Assembly: GCA_031425525.1 (NCBI GenBank)
Contig: JANPJM010000069.1
Coordinates: 124,001 to 188,000, forward strand
Length of the DNA stretch: 64,000 bases
Source: JANNMJ01 sp031425525
GTDB taxonomy: Bacteria > Bacteroidota > Bacteroidia > Cytophagales > Hymenobacteraceae
Direction: 5' to 3'
The position numbers and the translations under genes were made by a program. Below are positions 50,534 to 57,916 of this stretch, one piece after another. How positions within the stretch are numbered: position 1 is the first letter of the stretch; every line of letters starts with the position of its first letter. The notes below the pieces were generated by a model. It was not told the origin of the DNA, did no database searches, and worked only from the letters and a program-made list of their open reading frames with translations.

Positions 50534-50539
50534 AGCAAG

Positions 50540-51220
50540 ATGAGTAATTCCAATCGAAAGACCAAACTTTTTTTTGTCAAAATACTGGCGATTGCAGGGT
50601 TTTGTACTAGTTGCTCTTGTGAATCAAGCTTTCAAAGGCAAGTTCAAAGTGATGGGAGCGAACATAGTTCAGACACCTTGCAAATAACAGCGAGTCATAT
50701 AGAGCGAGACGAAAATGCCTTGAAAAATTGGACACGCTATGAGTTAGGGCAGGAGTCTATTGCTCTTCCGCAAGGGTGGAGCGTCAAAAAATACCATGAT
50801 GCACTAGTCTTCACATCTCCTACTGATTCCGTTAGCGAGATGAGGGTCTTCTTTGAGAGATTTGCTAGACCAGATTCGATAAGCGACACAGACCCCAGGG
50901 CTCGCTTCCTGGCATCGTCGATCCTCGAAGGATATTCAGTGCAGGATTCCGGACTTTTGCGAAAACTCGAATTTGAGCGCGGGTATTTGTATTTCAGAGA
51001 CAGTATTAGACTTTCTCGCTCCAGACAAACTCTGCATGCGCAACTAATATTGCTTGTTGAAGATAGTTTGATTCGCAAATACGAGATCGTCTTGGCTGAT
51101 GATGTCGTCAAAGCTTATCAGGGTGATTTTTTTGCTGATGTGCTTGGGAATCTTAGGATAAATGGAACGCTTGTTATGTCGGATAGTAATCCGATTAAAA
51201 AAATAATATCATTTGAGTAG
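50540..51220 (+). CDS. Predicted lipoprotein, candidate immunity protein
   Basis: 226 residues. The signal region (KLFFVKILAIAGFCTSCSC) contains a lipobox (AGFC or TSC). The rest is a soluble alpha/beta domain (NWTRYELGQESIALPQGWSV, EMRVFFERFARPDSISDTDP, LHAQLILLVEDSLIRKYEIV, GDFFADVLGNLRINGTLVM) resembling small periplasmic lipoproteins of unknown function. AT-richer than its surroundings and flanked by Rhs fragments on both sides, so an orphan immunity role is plausible but unproven. Confidence 0.6.
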   Translation: MSNSNRKTKLFFVKILAIAGFCTSCSCESSFQRQVQSDGSEHSSDTLQITASHIERDENALKNWTRYELGQESIALPQGWSVKKYHDALVFTSPTDSVSEMRVFFERFARPDSISDTDPRARFLASSILEGYSVQDSGLLRKLEFERGYLYFRDSIRLSRSRQTLHAQLILLVEDSLIRKYEIVLADDVVKAYQGDFFADVLGNLRINGTLVMSDSNPIKKIISFE

Positions 51221-51244
51221 CGTAATTTGAAAAAAAATGTAGGG

Positions 51245-51370
51245 ATAGGCGACGGCCCGACCAGCGCCTTCACGCCGTTGGCGGGTGAGCGAGGCAGATG
51301 GGCGCCGTATCAGAACCCGCTGCTGAACAACGACCCATCGGGGGCGCTGGATGCGCCAGCACCGGAATAG
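51245..51370 (+). pseudogene. Fourth Rhs fragment (extreme C-terminal core)
   Basis: GC-rich frame reading GDGPTSAFTPLAGERGRWAP, YQNPLLNNDPSGALDAPAPE, then TAG. The PYQNPLLNNDPSG segment matches the end of Rhs cores, where the usual form is PYxYxxNNPxxxxDPxG. No start codon context. It marks the right edge of the Rhs-derived array; 51371-51534 holds no recognisable gene. Confidence 0.55.
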
Positions 51371-51534
51371 ACCGAGAAACCGCCTGCCCATAAGCCGAAA
51401 AAAATAAAAAAAATCTGACCCCCACATACGAACCGCCACTGGCTGATCGTTAGTGGATCGTAGCAGGTGGTTGAGTATCGGGGCCGAAACCTCGACAACC
51501 CCGGCTACGTCCACTTTTTTTCACTCCCAGTATC

Positions 51535-52098
51535 ATGGCAAAGGCCACCAATGCCCTCACGCAGGGCCTGTCCGGCAAAGTATCCGGACTCGTTTTCCGT
51601 CGCAACCCCGACGGCTCCATCTCCGCCGGCAACGCCCCCCGCACGTCGGGCAAGGCCCCCACCGCCGCCATGCAGGCCCAGCGCGACCGGTTCCAGCAGG
51701 CCACCTTCTACGGCCGGGCCGTCCAGAAAGACCCCGCCACCAAAGCGGCCTACGAGGGCGGCGTCGATACCGCCACCACCAGCGCCTACACCGTGGCCGT
51801 CGCCGATTACCTCAACGCCCCGTCCATCCGCGACGTCGATTTCAGCGCCTATCGCGGCCGGGTCGGCGACCGCATCACCATTCAGGCCACCGACGACTTC
51901 GCCGTCACCGCCGTGCGGGTACAAATCGAAAACCCCGACGGCTCGCTCGTCGAGCAAGGTGCCGCCCAGGCCCAGCCCGACGGCTTCACGTTCGTCTATA
52001 CCGCTACCGCCGCCAACGCCACCTTTATCGGCGATAAAATCACCGTCACGGCCGAAGACCGCGCCGGTAACGAAACGGCCCAGCCCACCACGCTCTAA
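51535..52098 (+). CDS. Hypothetical protein with N-terminal GKVSGLVF motif and Ig-like domain
   Basis: 187 residues. The N-terminus (TNALTQGLSGKVSGLVFRRN then ISAGNAPRTSGKAPT) belongs to a Bacteroidota group of unknown proteins that share SGKxGxLVF. A helical AAMQAQRDRFQQATFYGRAV segment and a C-terminal beta-sandwich follow (YRGRVGDRITIQATDDFAVT, FTFVYTATAANATFIGDKIT then VTAEDRAGN). No signal peptide. GC-rich, so native-like. It may pair with the gene at 52472, of which the function is also unknown. Confidence 0.72.
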   Translation: MAKATNALTQGLSGKVSGLVFRRNPDGSISAGNAPRTSGKAPTAAMQAQRDRFQQATFYGRAVQKDPATKAAYEGGVDTATTSAYTVAVADYLNAPSIRDVDFSAYRGRVGDRITIQATDDFAVTAVRVQIENPDGSLVEQGAAQAQPDGFTFVYTATAANATFIGDKITVTAEDRAGNETAQPTTL

Positions 52099-52218
52099 AC
52101 CCGGTGCTTTCGGCCAACTCGGTTTCGTGCAACTCCCACCGAGTCCACACCGAGTCCGAACGAAGTCCACGCCGAGTCCGAATCTTCCAGCTGCTGGAAA
52201 TGCCCGCAGTCAAGTCTT
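52099..52218. repeat. Short direct repeats of CCGAGTCC
   Basis: Within about 52135-52185 the word ACCGAGTCC or GCCGAGTCC occurs three times, with a related CGAAGTCC between (ACCGAGTCCACACCGAGTCC, then CGAAGTCCACGCCGAGTCCG). No gene. Confidence 0.55.
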
Positions 52219-52343
52219 TATTCTTTGAATAGTGCCATGCCGCGCCGTCCGGCCAGCCGCCGCCGCGCAATCAGCGACCCGCTGAGAGTTGGGTAGCCTC
52301 AGCGGCCCACTTCTCCTGACTGGAGGGGTGGGCCGCTTTTTTT
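52219..52343 (+). other. Putative tiny transcription unit: small RNA or 19-residue basic peptide
   Basis: A promoter-like TATTCTTTG (52219-52227, TA-N3-TTTG) is followed 9 nt later by an ATG (52237) opening a 19-codon frame, MPRRPASRRRAISDPLRVG, that stops at 52296. Five nt further on comes a strong terminator. The predicted transcript would be about 110 nt. It could be a small RNA, or encode this Arg-rich peptide, or be the 3' end of the transcript from 51535. Confidence 0.35.
52301..52343 (+). terminator. Rho-independent terminator
   Basis: AGCGGCCCAC (52301-52310) pairs perfectly with GTGGGCCGCT (52328-52337), with additional TCTCC/GGAGG pairing in the loop, and runs into seven T. Confidence 0.9.
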
Positions 52344-52471
52344 CGCCTCTTCCCACAACTCATTTCGGCGGTTTACGCCCACGCGGCCGGGCAGCCCGTA
52401 TAGCGGGGCGGCCGGTGTTGTCCGGCCTGGTCAATCGGCATCACTTATTTGCGCCGATGGCCCCGTAGCGT

Positions 52472-53203
52472 ATGAAAAACCAACTCCTGACTGCCCGTCT
52501 GCGGCGCGATGCCGCTACGGCCGCACTGCTCACAAACGCCGCCGACCGTTACCTCGATTTCGAAACCGATATCGCTCCCCTGCGCGAGCAGCTCGCCGCC
52601 AACCTCCTCGCTGCCGAAGAGCTGAAAGACCACGCCACCGACACGGCCGGCGATGGCGACGGCGCCGATAGCAGTCCGCGCCAGCGGGGGCTACGCTCGC
52701 AGCTCACCGAGCTGCTGCAGCGCCGCATCAAAGCCCTGCGGGCGCACGCCAAAGGCGTAAAACCGGAGCCCGACCTGGAACTGCTCGGCTCGCTCCCCAC
52801 GCACTTCACCAGCCTCAGCCGGCGGACGGATACGGAGTTTCCGCGCGAGGCCCGCCGGCTGCTGCGCCTCGGCCACGAGGTGTCGGCCGACGACCTGACC
52901 AAGCGCCGCTACTCGCCGGAACACCAGCAAAAAGCCGAGCAGCTCCTCCACGAGCTGAGCAGTACCGACGGCGCGAGTGAGGCAGAAATCGCCGTCACGG
53001 GCCGCCACGCCCTCGAACGGCTCATCAAAGCCAACGACCGCATCATCGCGGAGCTGGAAGCCTTCTTCGCGTTGTACAACGACCAGGAAGACGTGAATTC
53101 GCTGATGCTCTACGACGAATGGCACAAGGCGATCACGGTGAAAGTCCGGAACGGCAAAAAAGGCGCGAAAGGCGCACCTGCCCCCGTTGAGCAGGCCGAC
53201 TAA
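52472..53203 (+). CDS. Hypothetical alpha-helical protein
   Basis: 243 residues, almost entirely predicted helix and heptad-like (RLRRDAATAALLTNAADRYL; IAPLREQLAANLLAAEELKD; RALHGLERLIKANDRII-type region near residue 190, then ELEAFFALYNDQEDVNSLML). Charged, no signal peptide, ending in a Lys-rich segment (VRNGKKGAKGAPAPVEQAD). Family not recognised. It is on the same strand as the unknown gene at 51535, separated by a terminator, so it is a separate transcript. Confidence 0.68.
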   Translation: MKNQLLTARLRRDAATAALLTNAADRYLDFETDIAPLREQLAANLLAAEELKDHATDTAGDGDGADSSPRQRGLRSQLTELLQRRIKALRAHAKGVKPEPDLELLGSLPTHFTSLSRRTDTEFPREARRLLRLGHEVSADDLTKRRYSPEHQQKAEQLLHELSSTDGASEAEIAVTGRHALERLIKANDRIIAELEAFFALYNDQEDVNSLMLYDEWHKAITVKVRNGKKGAKGAPAPVEQAD

Positions 53204-53227
53204 TTCGCCCGCCACTACCACAGGCAG

Positions 53228-53286
53228 CGCCCCGCGCCTTCCACTTTACCCCGCCCTTGTGGCCGGGTGAGGGAAGGGGTGGGGCG
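53228..53286. terminator. Imperfect GC-rich hairpin between converging genes
   Basis: CGCCCC (53228-53233) and CCTTCC pair with GGAAGG and GGGGCG (53281-53286), with CCG/CGG pairing nearer the loop. It lies between two converging genes and probably terminates both. Confidence 0.5.
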
Positions 53287-53307
53287 TTCAGTCTTGTCGG
53301 TAGTCAC

Positions 53308-53940
53308 TCAGCCTATCAACTCCGCTACTTCGCGCACTTCGCCGGGCACCAGGGTGCCCAGTACTTGCGCACCTACCCGCACCCGCACGAGCCGGAGCGT
53401 AGGGAACCCAACGGCGGCCGTCATCTTGCGGATTTGCCGAAACTTGCCCTCCGTAACCGTGATGCTGACCCACGAGGTAGGACCGTGACGCTCGTCGCGG
53501 ATTTTGCGGCTGCGCGGCGCGAAGCCGGGCGGCGGGTCGAGCCGGGCGGCGCGGCACGGCAGCGTGTGGTACACCTCCGTGCGGTGGACGATGGCGACCC
53601 CTGCTTGCAGCAGCGCCACGGCTTCGTCGGTGATGCGGCCGTCTACTTGGGCGTAGTATTCCTTCTCGACGTCCTTGCGGCGGATACGCTCGCTGACTTT
53701 ACCGTCAGTAGTGAGCAGTAGCAGCCCTTCGCTGTCTTCGTCGAGGCGGCCGATGGGCATCGTGCCTTCCGGGAAATCGTGGAGCGCGCCGAGGAATTTC
53801 TTGTTGCGCTCGGCGCGGGCTTCCGAGCTGAATTGACTTAGGTAGCCAAAGGGTTTGTGGAGGAGGAAATGGCGGTGAGGGAGGTGGTGGGGGAGAACCG
53901 GTTCGGCATTCGCCGCTGAGACCAAGGAGGGCGCTTCCAT
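53308..53940 (-). CDS. rRNA large-subunit pseudouridine synthase, RsuA/RluE type
   Basis: 210 residues. RHFLLHKPFGYLSQFSSEAR (motif I), the catalytic-Asp motif PIGRLDEDSEGLLLLTTDGK, KVSERIRRKDVEKEYYAQVD and SITVTEGKFRQIRKMTAAVG are characteristic of the RsuA/RluE/RluB/RluF family. There is no S4 domain, which suggests RluE (23S rRNA) rather than RsuA; the exact target base is not certain. ATG 53940 shares a base with the TGA of the upstream protease gene (TGATG), so the two are probably cotranscribed. Confidence 0.9.
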   Translation of the reverse strand: MEAPSLVSAANAEPVLPHHLPHRHFLLHKPFGYLSQFSSEARAERNKKFLGALHDFPEGTMPIGRLDEDSEGLLLLTTDGKVSERIRRKDVEKEYYAQVDGRITDEAVALLQAGVAIVHRTEVYHTLPCRAARLDPPPGFAPRSRKIRDERHGPTSWVSITVTEGKFRQIRKMTAAVGFPTLRLVRVRVGAQVLGTLVPGEVREVAELIG

Positions 53941-55400
53941 CACTTCGTCTCAAGCAGAAAGATGCACTTCTCCAACTCTACCATTTTCTGCGGCAGCTTG
54001 AGGGTAGTGAGCCGGTCGATAAACGTAGGGTACGGAAACGTCTCCACCGATTTGAGGAACGTCTCCAAGTAAAGCGCCTTCACAGCGTAGCCGGTCGCAT
54101 CAATTGCGCCCATTTTAGCATAGACCACTCCGATGAGGTTGCCGTTTTCATCGATGAGCGGCCCGCCGCTGTTGCCGGGATTGACGGCCGCCGAAATTTG
54201 AAACTTGCTCACGTCGCCTAGTGGTCCGCTACGCGCGCTGATGATGCCCTCGGTAATTTTGAGTTCGTTGCCGAGTACTTCGGCTACCGGAAAGCCCAAG
54301 GCATAAATCCGTTCCGCTTGCAGGATACCGGTGGTGCGCAACTGGTAGGGCAAAGCCGGAAGCTTCAGCGCCGGGTCTGTAAGCTTCAGCAGCGCCAGAT
54401 CGTTCGAGGGATCTTTCGCCACAACAGTCGCCGCGTGCTGCGTCGCGTAGTCGCCGTTAATGCCTTTTACCTTGATTTCGGTGCTGTTCTCGACGCAGTG
54501 ATAGTTCGTGACCAGATAACCCGAAGACGAAATCAGAAAGCAGGTGCTTTGGCCTTTGCCCGAACGTTTCGGAGCCTCATCATCGATAGGATGCCTGTCG
54601 TCCTCGGTGCGCCATTGCATTTCGAGTAACTTGGGAAATAAACGCATAGCTTCATCTTCTTTTATTATCTTAGAGGCAGGCAATACTGCGACTTCAACGA
54701 AGTAATCTTTGCCGTGCCGAACATCAGGTAATATGATTTTTTGGCTTGAAGCGGAAGCGATTGTAATACCTATTCGTACTTCGCCTATAGAAGATATCTT
54801 GTAGTGTATGACGCCGCCGACAGGTAAGTTAGCTGCCTTTTGGTTAGGTAGATTGACGTCTATCTGGTAAGAATTAATGATGTCAGCTAGCTTGAAAATA
54901 TTTGATGTGGAGACATCTTTCGGGCGAATAAAGTGGATGACCGCAAAGGCAGTATCTATTATAGATTTGGTGCGACTCTCTACTTTTGAGACGGATACTG
55001 GTAATTTCACCAGACGCTTCTTGCCTTCAGACCGCGTTGCTTCCTTTAGAACGTACCCATCATAAATCAGATCCTTAACCTGTCCTGGTTTAGTGCGAAC
55101 AAAAAAGGTCTTATAATTTGGTTCGCCAGCTGGTTTTGGACTTGATAGTGATTGCGCCTCTATCTTAATGGCAATCAGACCATTCGAGTGAATGGAGTAA
55201 GCGACTACTGATTTTGGACTCAGCACAAAGCTGCTTTGATTGGGCAACGTGATGATCGCTTGTTCCCCCGAAGCACCGGCTGGCCAAATGAAATGCATGA
55301 GTGTTCCTGCTTGGCGCGTAGAATCAGCCTGCCCCCTCGATAGCCGGGGCACGCTCGCCAGCAGCAGGAACAGGCAGATTGACCGGAGCAGTAGTTTCAT
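53940..55400 (-). CDS. Exported S1C trypsin-like serine protease with N-terminal accessory region
   Basis: 486 residues. A signal peptide (LLRSICLFLLLASVPRLSRG) is followed by about 260 residues of unfamiliar beta-rich sequence. The protease domain follows with the triad in TNYHCVEN (His), DPSNDLALLKL (Asp) and AAVNPGNSGGPLIDENGN (Ser). No PDZ domain follows, unlike DegP. Likely a periplasmic or surface protease for misfolded or specific proteins. The AT content of the N-terminal region is a little higher than that of the protease domain, compatible with a recent domain shuffle. Confidence 0.9.
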   Translation of the reverse strand: MKLLLRSICLFLLLASVPRLSRGQADSTRQAGTLMHFIWPAGASGEQAIITLPNQSSFVLSPKSVVAYSIHSNGLIAIKIEAQSLSSPKPAGEPNYKTFFVRTKPGQVKDLIYDGYVLKEATRSEGKKRLVKLPVSVSKVESRTKSIIDTAFAVIHFIRPKDVSTSNIFKLADIINSYQIDVNLPNQKAANLPVGGVIHYKISSIGEVRIGITIASASSQKIILPDVRHGKDYFVEVAVLPASKIIKEDEAMRLFPKLLEMQWRTEDDRHPIDDEAPKRSGKGQSTCFLISSSGYLVTNYHCVENSTEIKVKGINGDYATQHAATVVAKDPSNDLALLKLTDPALKLPALPYQLRTTGILQAERIYALGFPVAEVLGNELKITEGIISARSGPLGDVSKFQISAAVNPGNSGGPLIDENGNLIGVVYAKMGAIDATGYAVKALYLETFLKSVETFPYPTFIDRLTTLKLPQKMVELEKCIFLLETK

Positions 55401-55427
55401 TGGCTAAAAATACCTGTAACGACGCCA

Positions 55428-55473
55428 AACGCCAACGCCCGGTTGCTCGCAGGAGTGGCCGGGCGTTGGCGTT
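55428..55473 (-). terminator. Strong hairpin terminator after yidC
   Basis: AACGCCAACGCCCGG (55428-55442) pairs perfectly with CCGGGCGTTGGCGTT (55459-55473). It lies 18 nt beyond the yidC stop; T stretches are short on both sides. Confidence 0.8.
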
Positions 55474-55491
55474 TTAGCTTTTCAATCTTGC

Positions 55492-57396
55492 CTATTTCTT
55501 CCCCTTCTGGCCCGCCCCCAGCGCCTTTTGCTCAGCCGCTTGCTGCTGGGCATTCTTCATCGCTTCGGCCAAACGGGCCTGGAACGAAGGTTTTTTCTGC
55601 TGATCGGCCGGAAGGGCGAGATGGTTGATGCGGTGTTCTTCGAGCTTGGCCCGCAGCGCCGAATCATCGACCATATTCTTGATGATCATCTGCTGCCCGA
55701 TGGTAACAACGTTCGAGACGAGGTAATACCAGGTGAGGCCGGCGGCGAAATCATTCAGCACGAACATGAAGATCAGCGGCATCAGGTACGAGTAGAACTT
55801 CATCGCGCCCTGCATCGCGCTCGTTTGGTTGTTTTGCCAAGTGAGTACGAGCGTGGTGGCCGTCATGAGCAGCGTGAAGAGCGAGACGTGCGAGCCGTAG
55901 AACGGAATCGTGAACGGCAGCCGCGCAAATTCATCGTAGGAACTGAGGTCGGTGGCCCACAGGAAATGCTCCTGCCGCAACTCGATGGCGCCGGGGAAGA
56001 AGTTGAACATCGCGAGCAGAATCGGGATCGTCGCGAGCGTCGGGATGCACCCGGCGAGCGGCGAAACGCCCATTTCCTGGTACAACTGCATCGTCTCCGA
56101 CTGCACGCCTGCCGTGTTCTCTTCGCCCAAACGAGCCTTGATTTCGTCGATTTCGGGTTTCAGCACCCGCATCTTCGCCATCGAGACATACGACTTGTAC
56201 GTCAGCGGAAACAGGAGCGTCTTCACGGCCAGCACCAGCACCACGATGATGAGCCCGTAGCGCCCCGGCCCCGTGAAAATGCCTTCCAGAAAGTGGAAGA
56301 TCGGGATGATGAGTCCCTTATTGATCCAGGCAAAGAAGCCCCAACCGAGGTACACGTTGCGGCCGTAATCGGGGGCAATTTTCGTGAGGAGCTTGTAGTC
56401 GTTAGGGCCGAAATAGAACTGGTACCGGCCGCCGTCGGCGCTCGTGAGGCTGCTCAGGGGCAGGCCCACGCCGGCGCGCAACCGGCGCAGCACCACCGAA
56501 TCAGTTTCCTGACCGTGCGTGCGGAAATCAGATGCCACGAAGGGCTTATCAACTGCTATCAGGCCGGCGTTGAAGAACGGCAGCTTGTGCGTAAACCACG
56601 TCACGGGCTCGGTGAGGGCCACCGAATCGTTCTTGTTACTCGACCCTTCGGCGATGTGCGTAAACTCGCCTTCCGCCGTGCGGTAGTTGATCGTAACGGC
56701 GGCGCGGTTTTGCTTCAGCACGCGCTCGGTACGGGTGGGGTTGAAGGCCCACATGAGCGTGGCGTTTTGGCCAGCGGCCACCACGTTGCTGAGCCCTTCG
56801 AGTCGCAGGGCGTAATCGACGGTAAAGGCGTCCTGCGGGAGCGTGTACGTCTGCACCACGCGCCGCCCGCCGCCGAGGTCGGCCGTGAGCGCCAGGCGCT
56901 GCGCTTTCAGGCCCGACGGCAGCGAGATTTCGGTCACGCCGCTCTGCGAGTCGAACGCGAGCTGACTGAGGCGCACCGGCGGCCCGCTAGCCAGCGGCAG
57001 CGCAATATCGAGCGCCGCCGATTGCACCGTGAGCAAGTCCAACGGCTGCTGCTCAAAGGTTTTATAGTTCTTGAGCCGCACGGTGCGCGGCAACCCTCCG
57101 CGCGCGCCCAGCTCGATGCGCAGGTTCGCGTTTTCGAGGATGGCGGGAGCGCCGTCGGCCGTAGCGGCAGCGGTGGCAAAAGCGCCGAGGCGCGCTACGC
57201 GGGCCGCCGAGTCGGCGGGCGCCAGTGGAGCGAGGGCAAGGTCGGCGGCCGGACCCGCGGCGGCGCGACGCGCCGCTTCGGTCTTCGCCTTCGGGTCAAC
57301 GGGTTTCGGCTTGGGGCCTTTGGGCGCGAAAAACCCCAGGTAGATCAGCAGGAGCGCCGAGATGAGAAATAAGCCAGTGGCCTGATTACGATCCAT
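55492..57396 (-). CDS. yidC: Membrane protein insertase YidC
   Basis: Inserts and folds inner-membrane proteins. 634 residues: MDRNQATGLFLISALLLIYL is the N-terminal helix. A large periplasmic beta-supersandwich domain follows (NLRIELGARGGLPRTVRLKN, FTVDYALRLEGLSNVVAAGQ), then the conserved five-helix core (YGLIIVVLVLAVKTLLFPLT, YKSYVSMAKMRVLKPEIDEI, GVSPLAGCIPTLATIPILLA, MFNFF, LPLIFMFVLNDFAAGLTWYY). The hydrophilic-groove Arg equivalent in YKSYVSMAKM is replaced by Lys-type residues, as in other Bacteroidota. Respiratory subunits of this window are likely clients. Confidence 0.96.
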   Translation of the reverse strand: MDRNQATGLFLISALLLIYLGFFAPKGPKPKPVDPKAKTEAARRAAAGPAADLALAPLAPADSAARVARLGAFATAAATADGAPAILENANLRIELGARGGLPRTVRLKNYKTFEQQPLDLLTVQSAALDIALPLASGPPVRLSQLAFDSQSGVTEISLPSGLKAQRLALTADLGGGRRVVQTYTLPQDAFTVDYALRLEGLSNVVAAGQNATLMWAFNPTRTERVLKQNRAAVTINYRTAEGEFTHIAEGSSNKNDSVALTEPVTWFTHKLPFFNAGLIAVDKPFVASDFRTHGQETDSVVLRRLRAGVGLPLSSLTSADGGRYQFYFGPNDYKLLTKIAPDYGRNVYLGWGFFAWINKGLIIPIFHFLEGIFTGPGRYGLIIVVLVLAVKTLLFPLTYKSYVSMAKMRVLKPEIDEIKARLGEENTAGVQSETMQLYQEMGVSPLAGCIPTLATIPILLAMFNFFPGAIELRQEHFLWATDLSSYDEFARLPFTIPFYGSHVSLFTLLMTATTLVLTWQNNQTSAMQGAMKFYSYLMPLIFMFVLNDFAAGLTWYYLVSNVVTIGQQMIIKNMVDDSALRAKLEEHRINHLALPADQQKKPSFQARLAEAMKNAQQQAAEQKALGAGQKGKK

Positions 57397-57399
57397 TTA

Positions 57400-57439
57400 G
57401 GAGGGTTGGAGGGTGGGAGGGTGGGAGGGTGGGAGGGGT
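57400..57439. repeat. Left word arm (GGAGGGT) flanking the four-helix-bundle gene
   Basis: A tandem of GGAGGGTT, GGAGGGT and GGGAGGGT words, starting 3 nt after the yidC start codon (yidC runs left). It is complementary to the arm at 57878-57916 on the other side of the four-helix-bundle gene, so the gene sits in the loop of a large inverted repeat. Confidence 0.85.
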
Positions 57440-57456
57440 TTGCACTGCACCCTGCA

Positions 57457-57870
57457 TTATTGTGGTCTTGCTGTTCGTTTGCGGGCGGTTTGTTCGGCTG
57501 TGGTAAGTAGAGCTAGTATTTCGCCGGCTTCCTGATATAAAAGTTGAATGCGGTCTGCTGCCACGATTTCCCCTTCCATCAGCATTTCGAGCCACATTTC
57601 AGTTTCGTCGGCCTCTTCTAGTGCGATGTGCAGCTTCGCGGCAAACTCGCGGTCAGAGCGGGCGCGGCACGCGGCGCGGTAATTGGCGGCTACCGAGGTA
57701 GCAGATCGTACTAACTGGCGGCCTACTACTTGAGCGGAAAGCGAGCTGGGTAAACTATCGCCCAGCTTTAAAATCCGCAACGCAAATAATTTAGTCCGGC
57801 GTTTAAATACAGCCGCGAATGATTCAGTGGAAGGACGAGTCGGGCTCATATTATTCCCCGTAGTGCGCAT
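57457..57870 (-). CDS. S23/IVS-type four-helix-bundle protein
   Basis: 137 residues from ATG 57870 (ATG 57849 also possible). The hallmark RTKLFALRILKLGDSLPSSL, QVVGRQLVRSATSVAANYRA, ACRARSDREFAAKLHIALEE and ADETEMWLEMLMEGEIVAAD match the four-helix-bundle family first found encoded by intervening sequences in 23S rRNA and related to Avd of diversity-generating retroelements. Function unknown; the basic surface suggests RNA or DNA binding. Here it is not in rRNA but between yidC and pyrG, enclosed by complementary GGAGGGT/ACCCTCC word arrays, echoing the stem that brackets rRNA intervening sequences. Confidence 0.92.
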   Translation of the reverse strand: MRTTGNNMSPTRPSTESFAAVFKRRTKLFALRILKLGDSLPSSLSAQVVGRQLVRSATSVAANYRAACRARSDREFAAKLHIALEEADETEMWLEMLMEGEIVAADRIQLLYQEAGEILALLTTAEQTARKRTARPQ

Positions 57871-57877
57871 CAAAAAT

Positions 57878-57916
57878 CCCCTCCCACCCTCAAACCCTCC
57901 CACCCTCACCCCCTCC
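57878..57916. repeat. Right word arm (ACCCTCC) flanking the four-helix-bundle gene
   Basis: Tandem CCCTCCCACCCTC, AAACCCTCC and CACCCTCACCCCCTCC words, complementary to 57400-57439. The arm extends 11 nt into the pyrG coding end, so the pyrG stop codon (57906-57908) lies inside it. Confidence 0.85.

Noticed and set aside
55528..57372. 614-codon forward frame
   Set aside because: Antisense to yidC, which has full family conservation; the product is Arg/His/Glu-rich with no recognisable domain.
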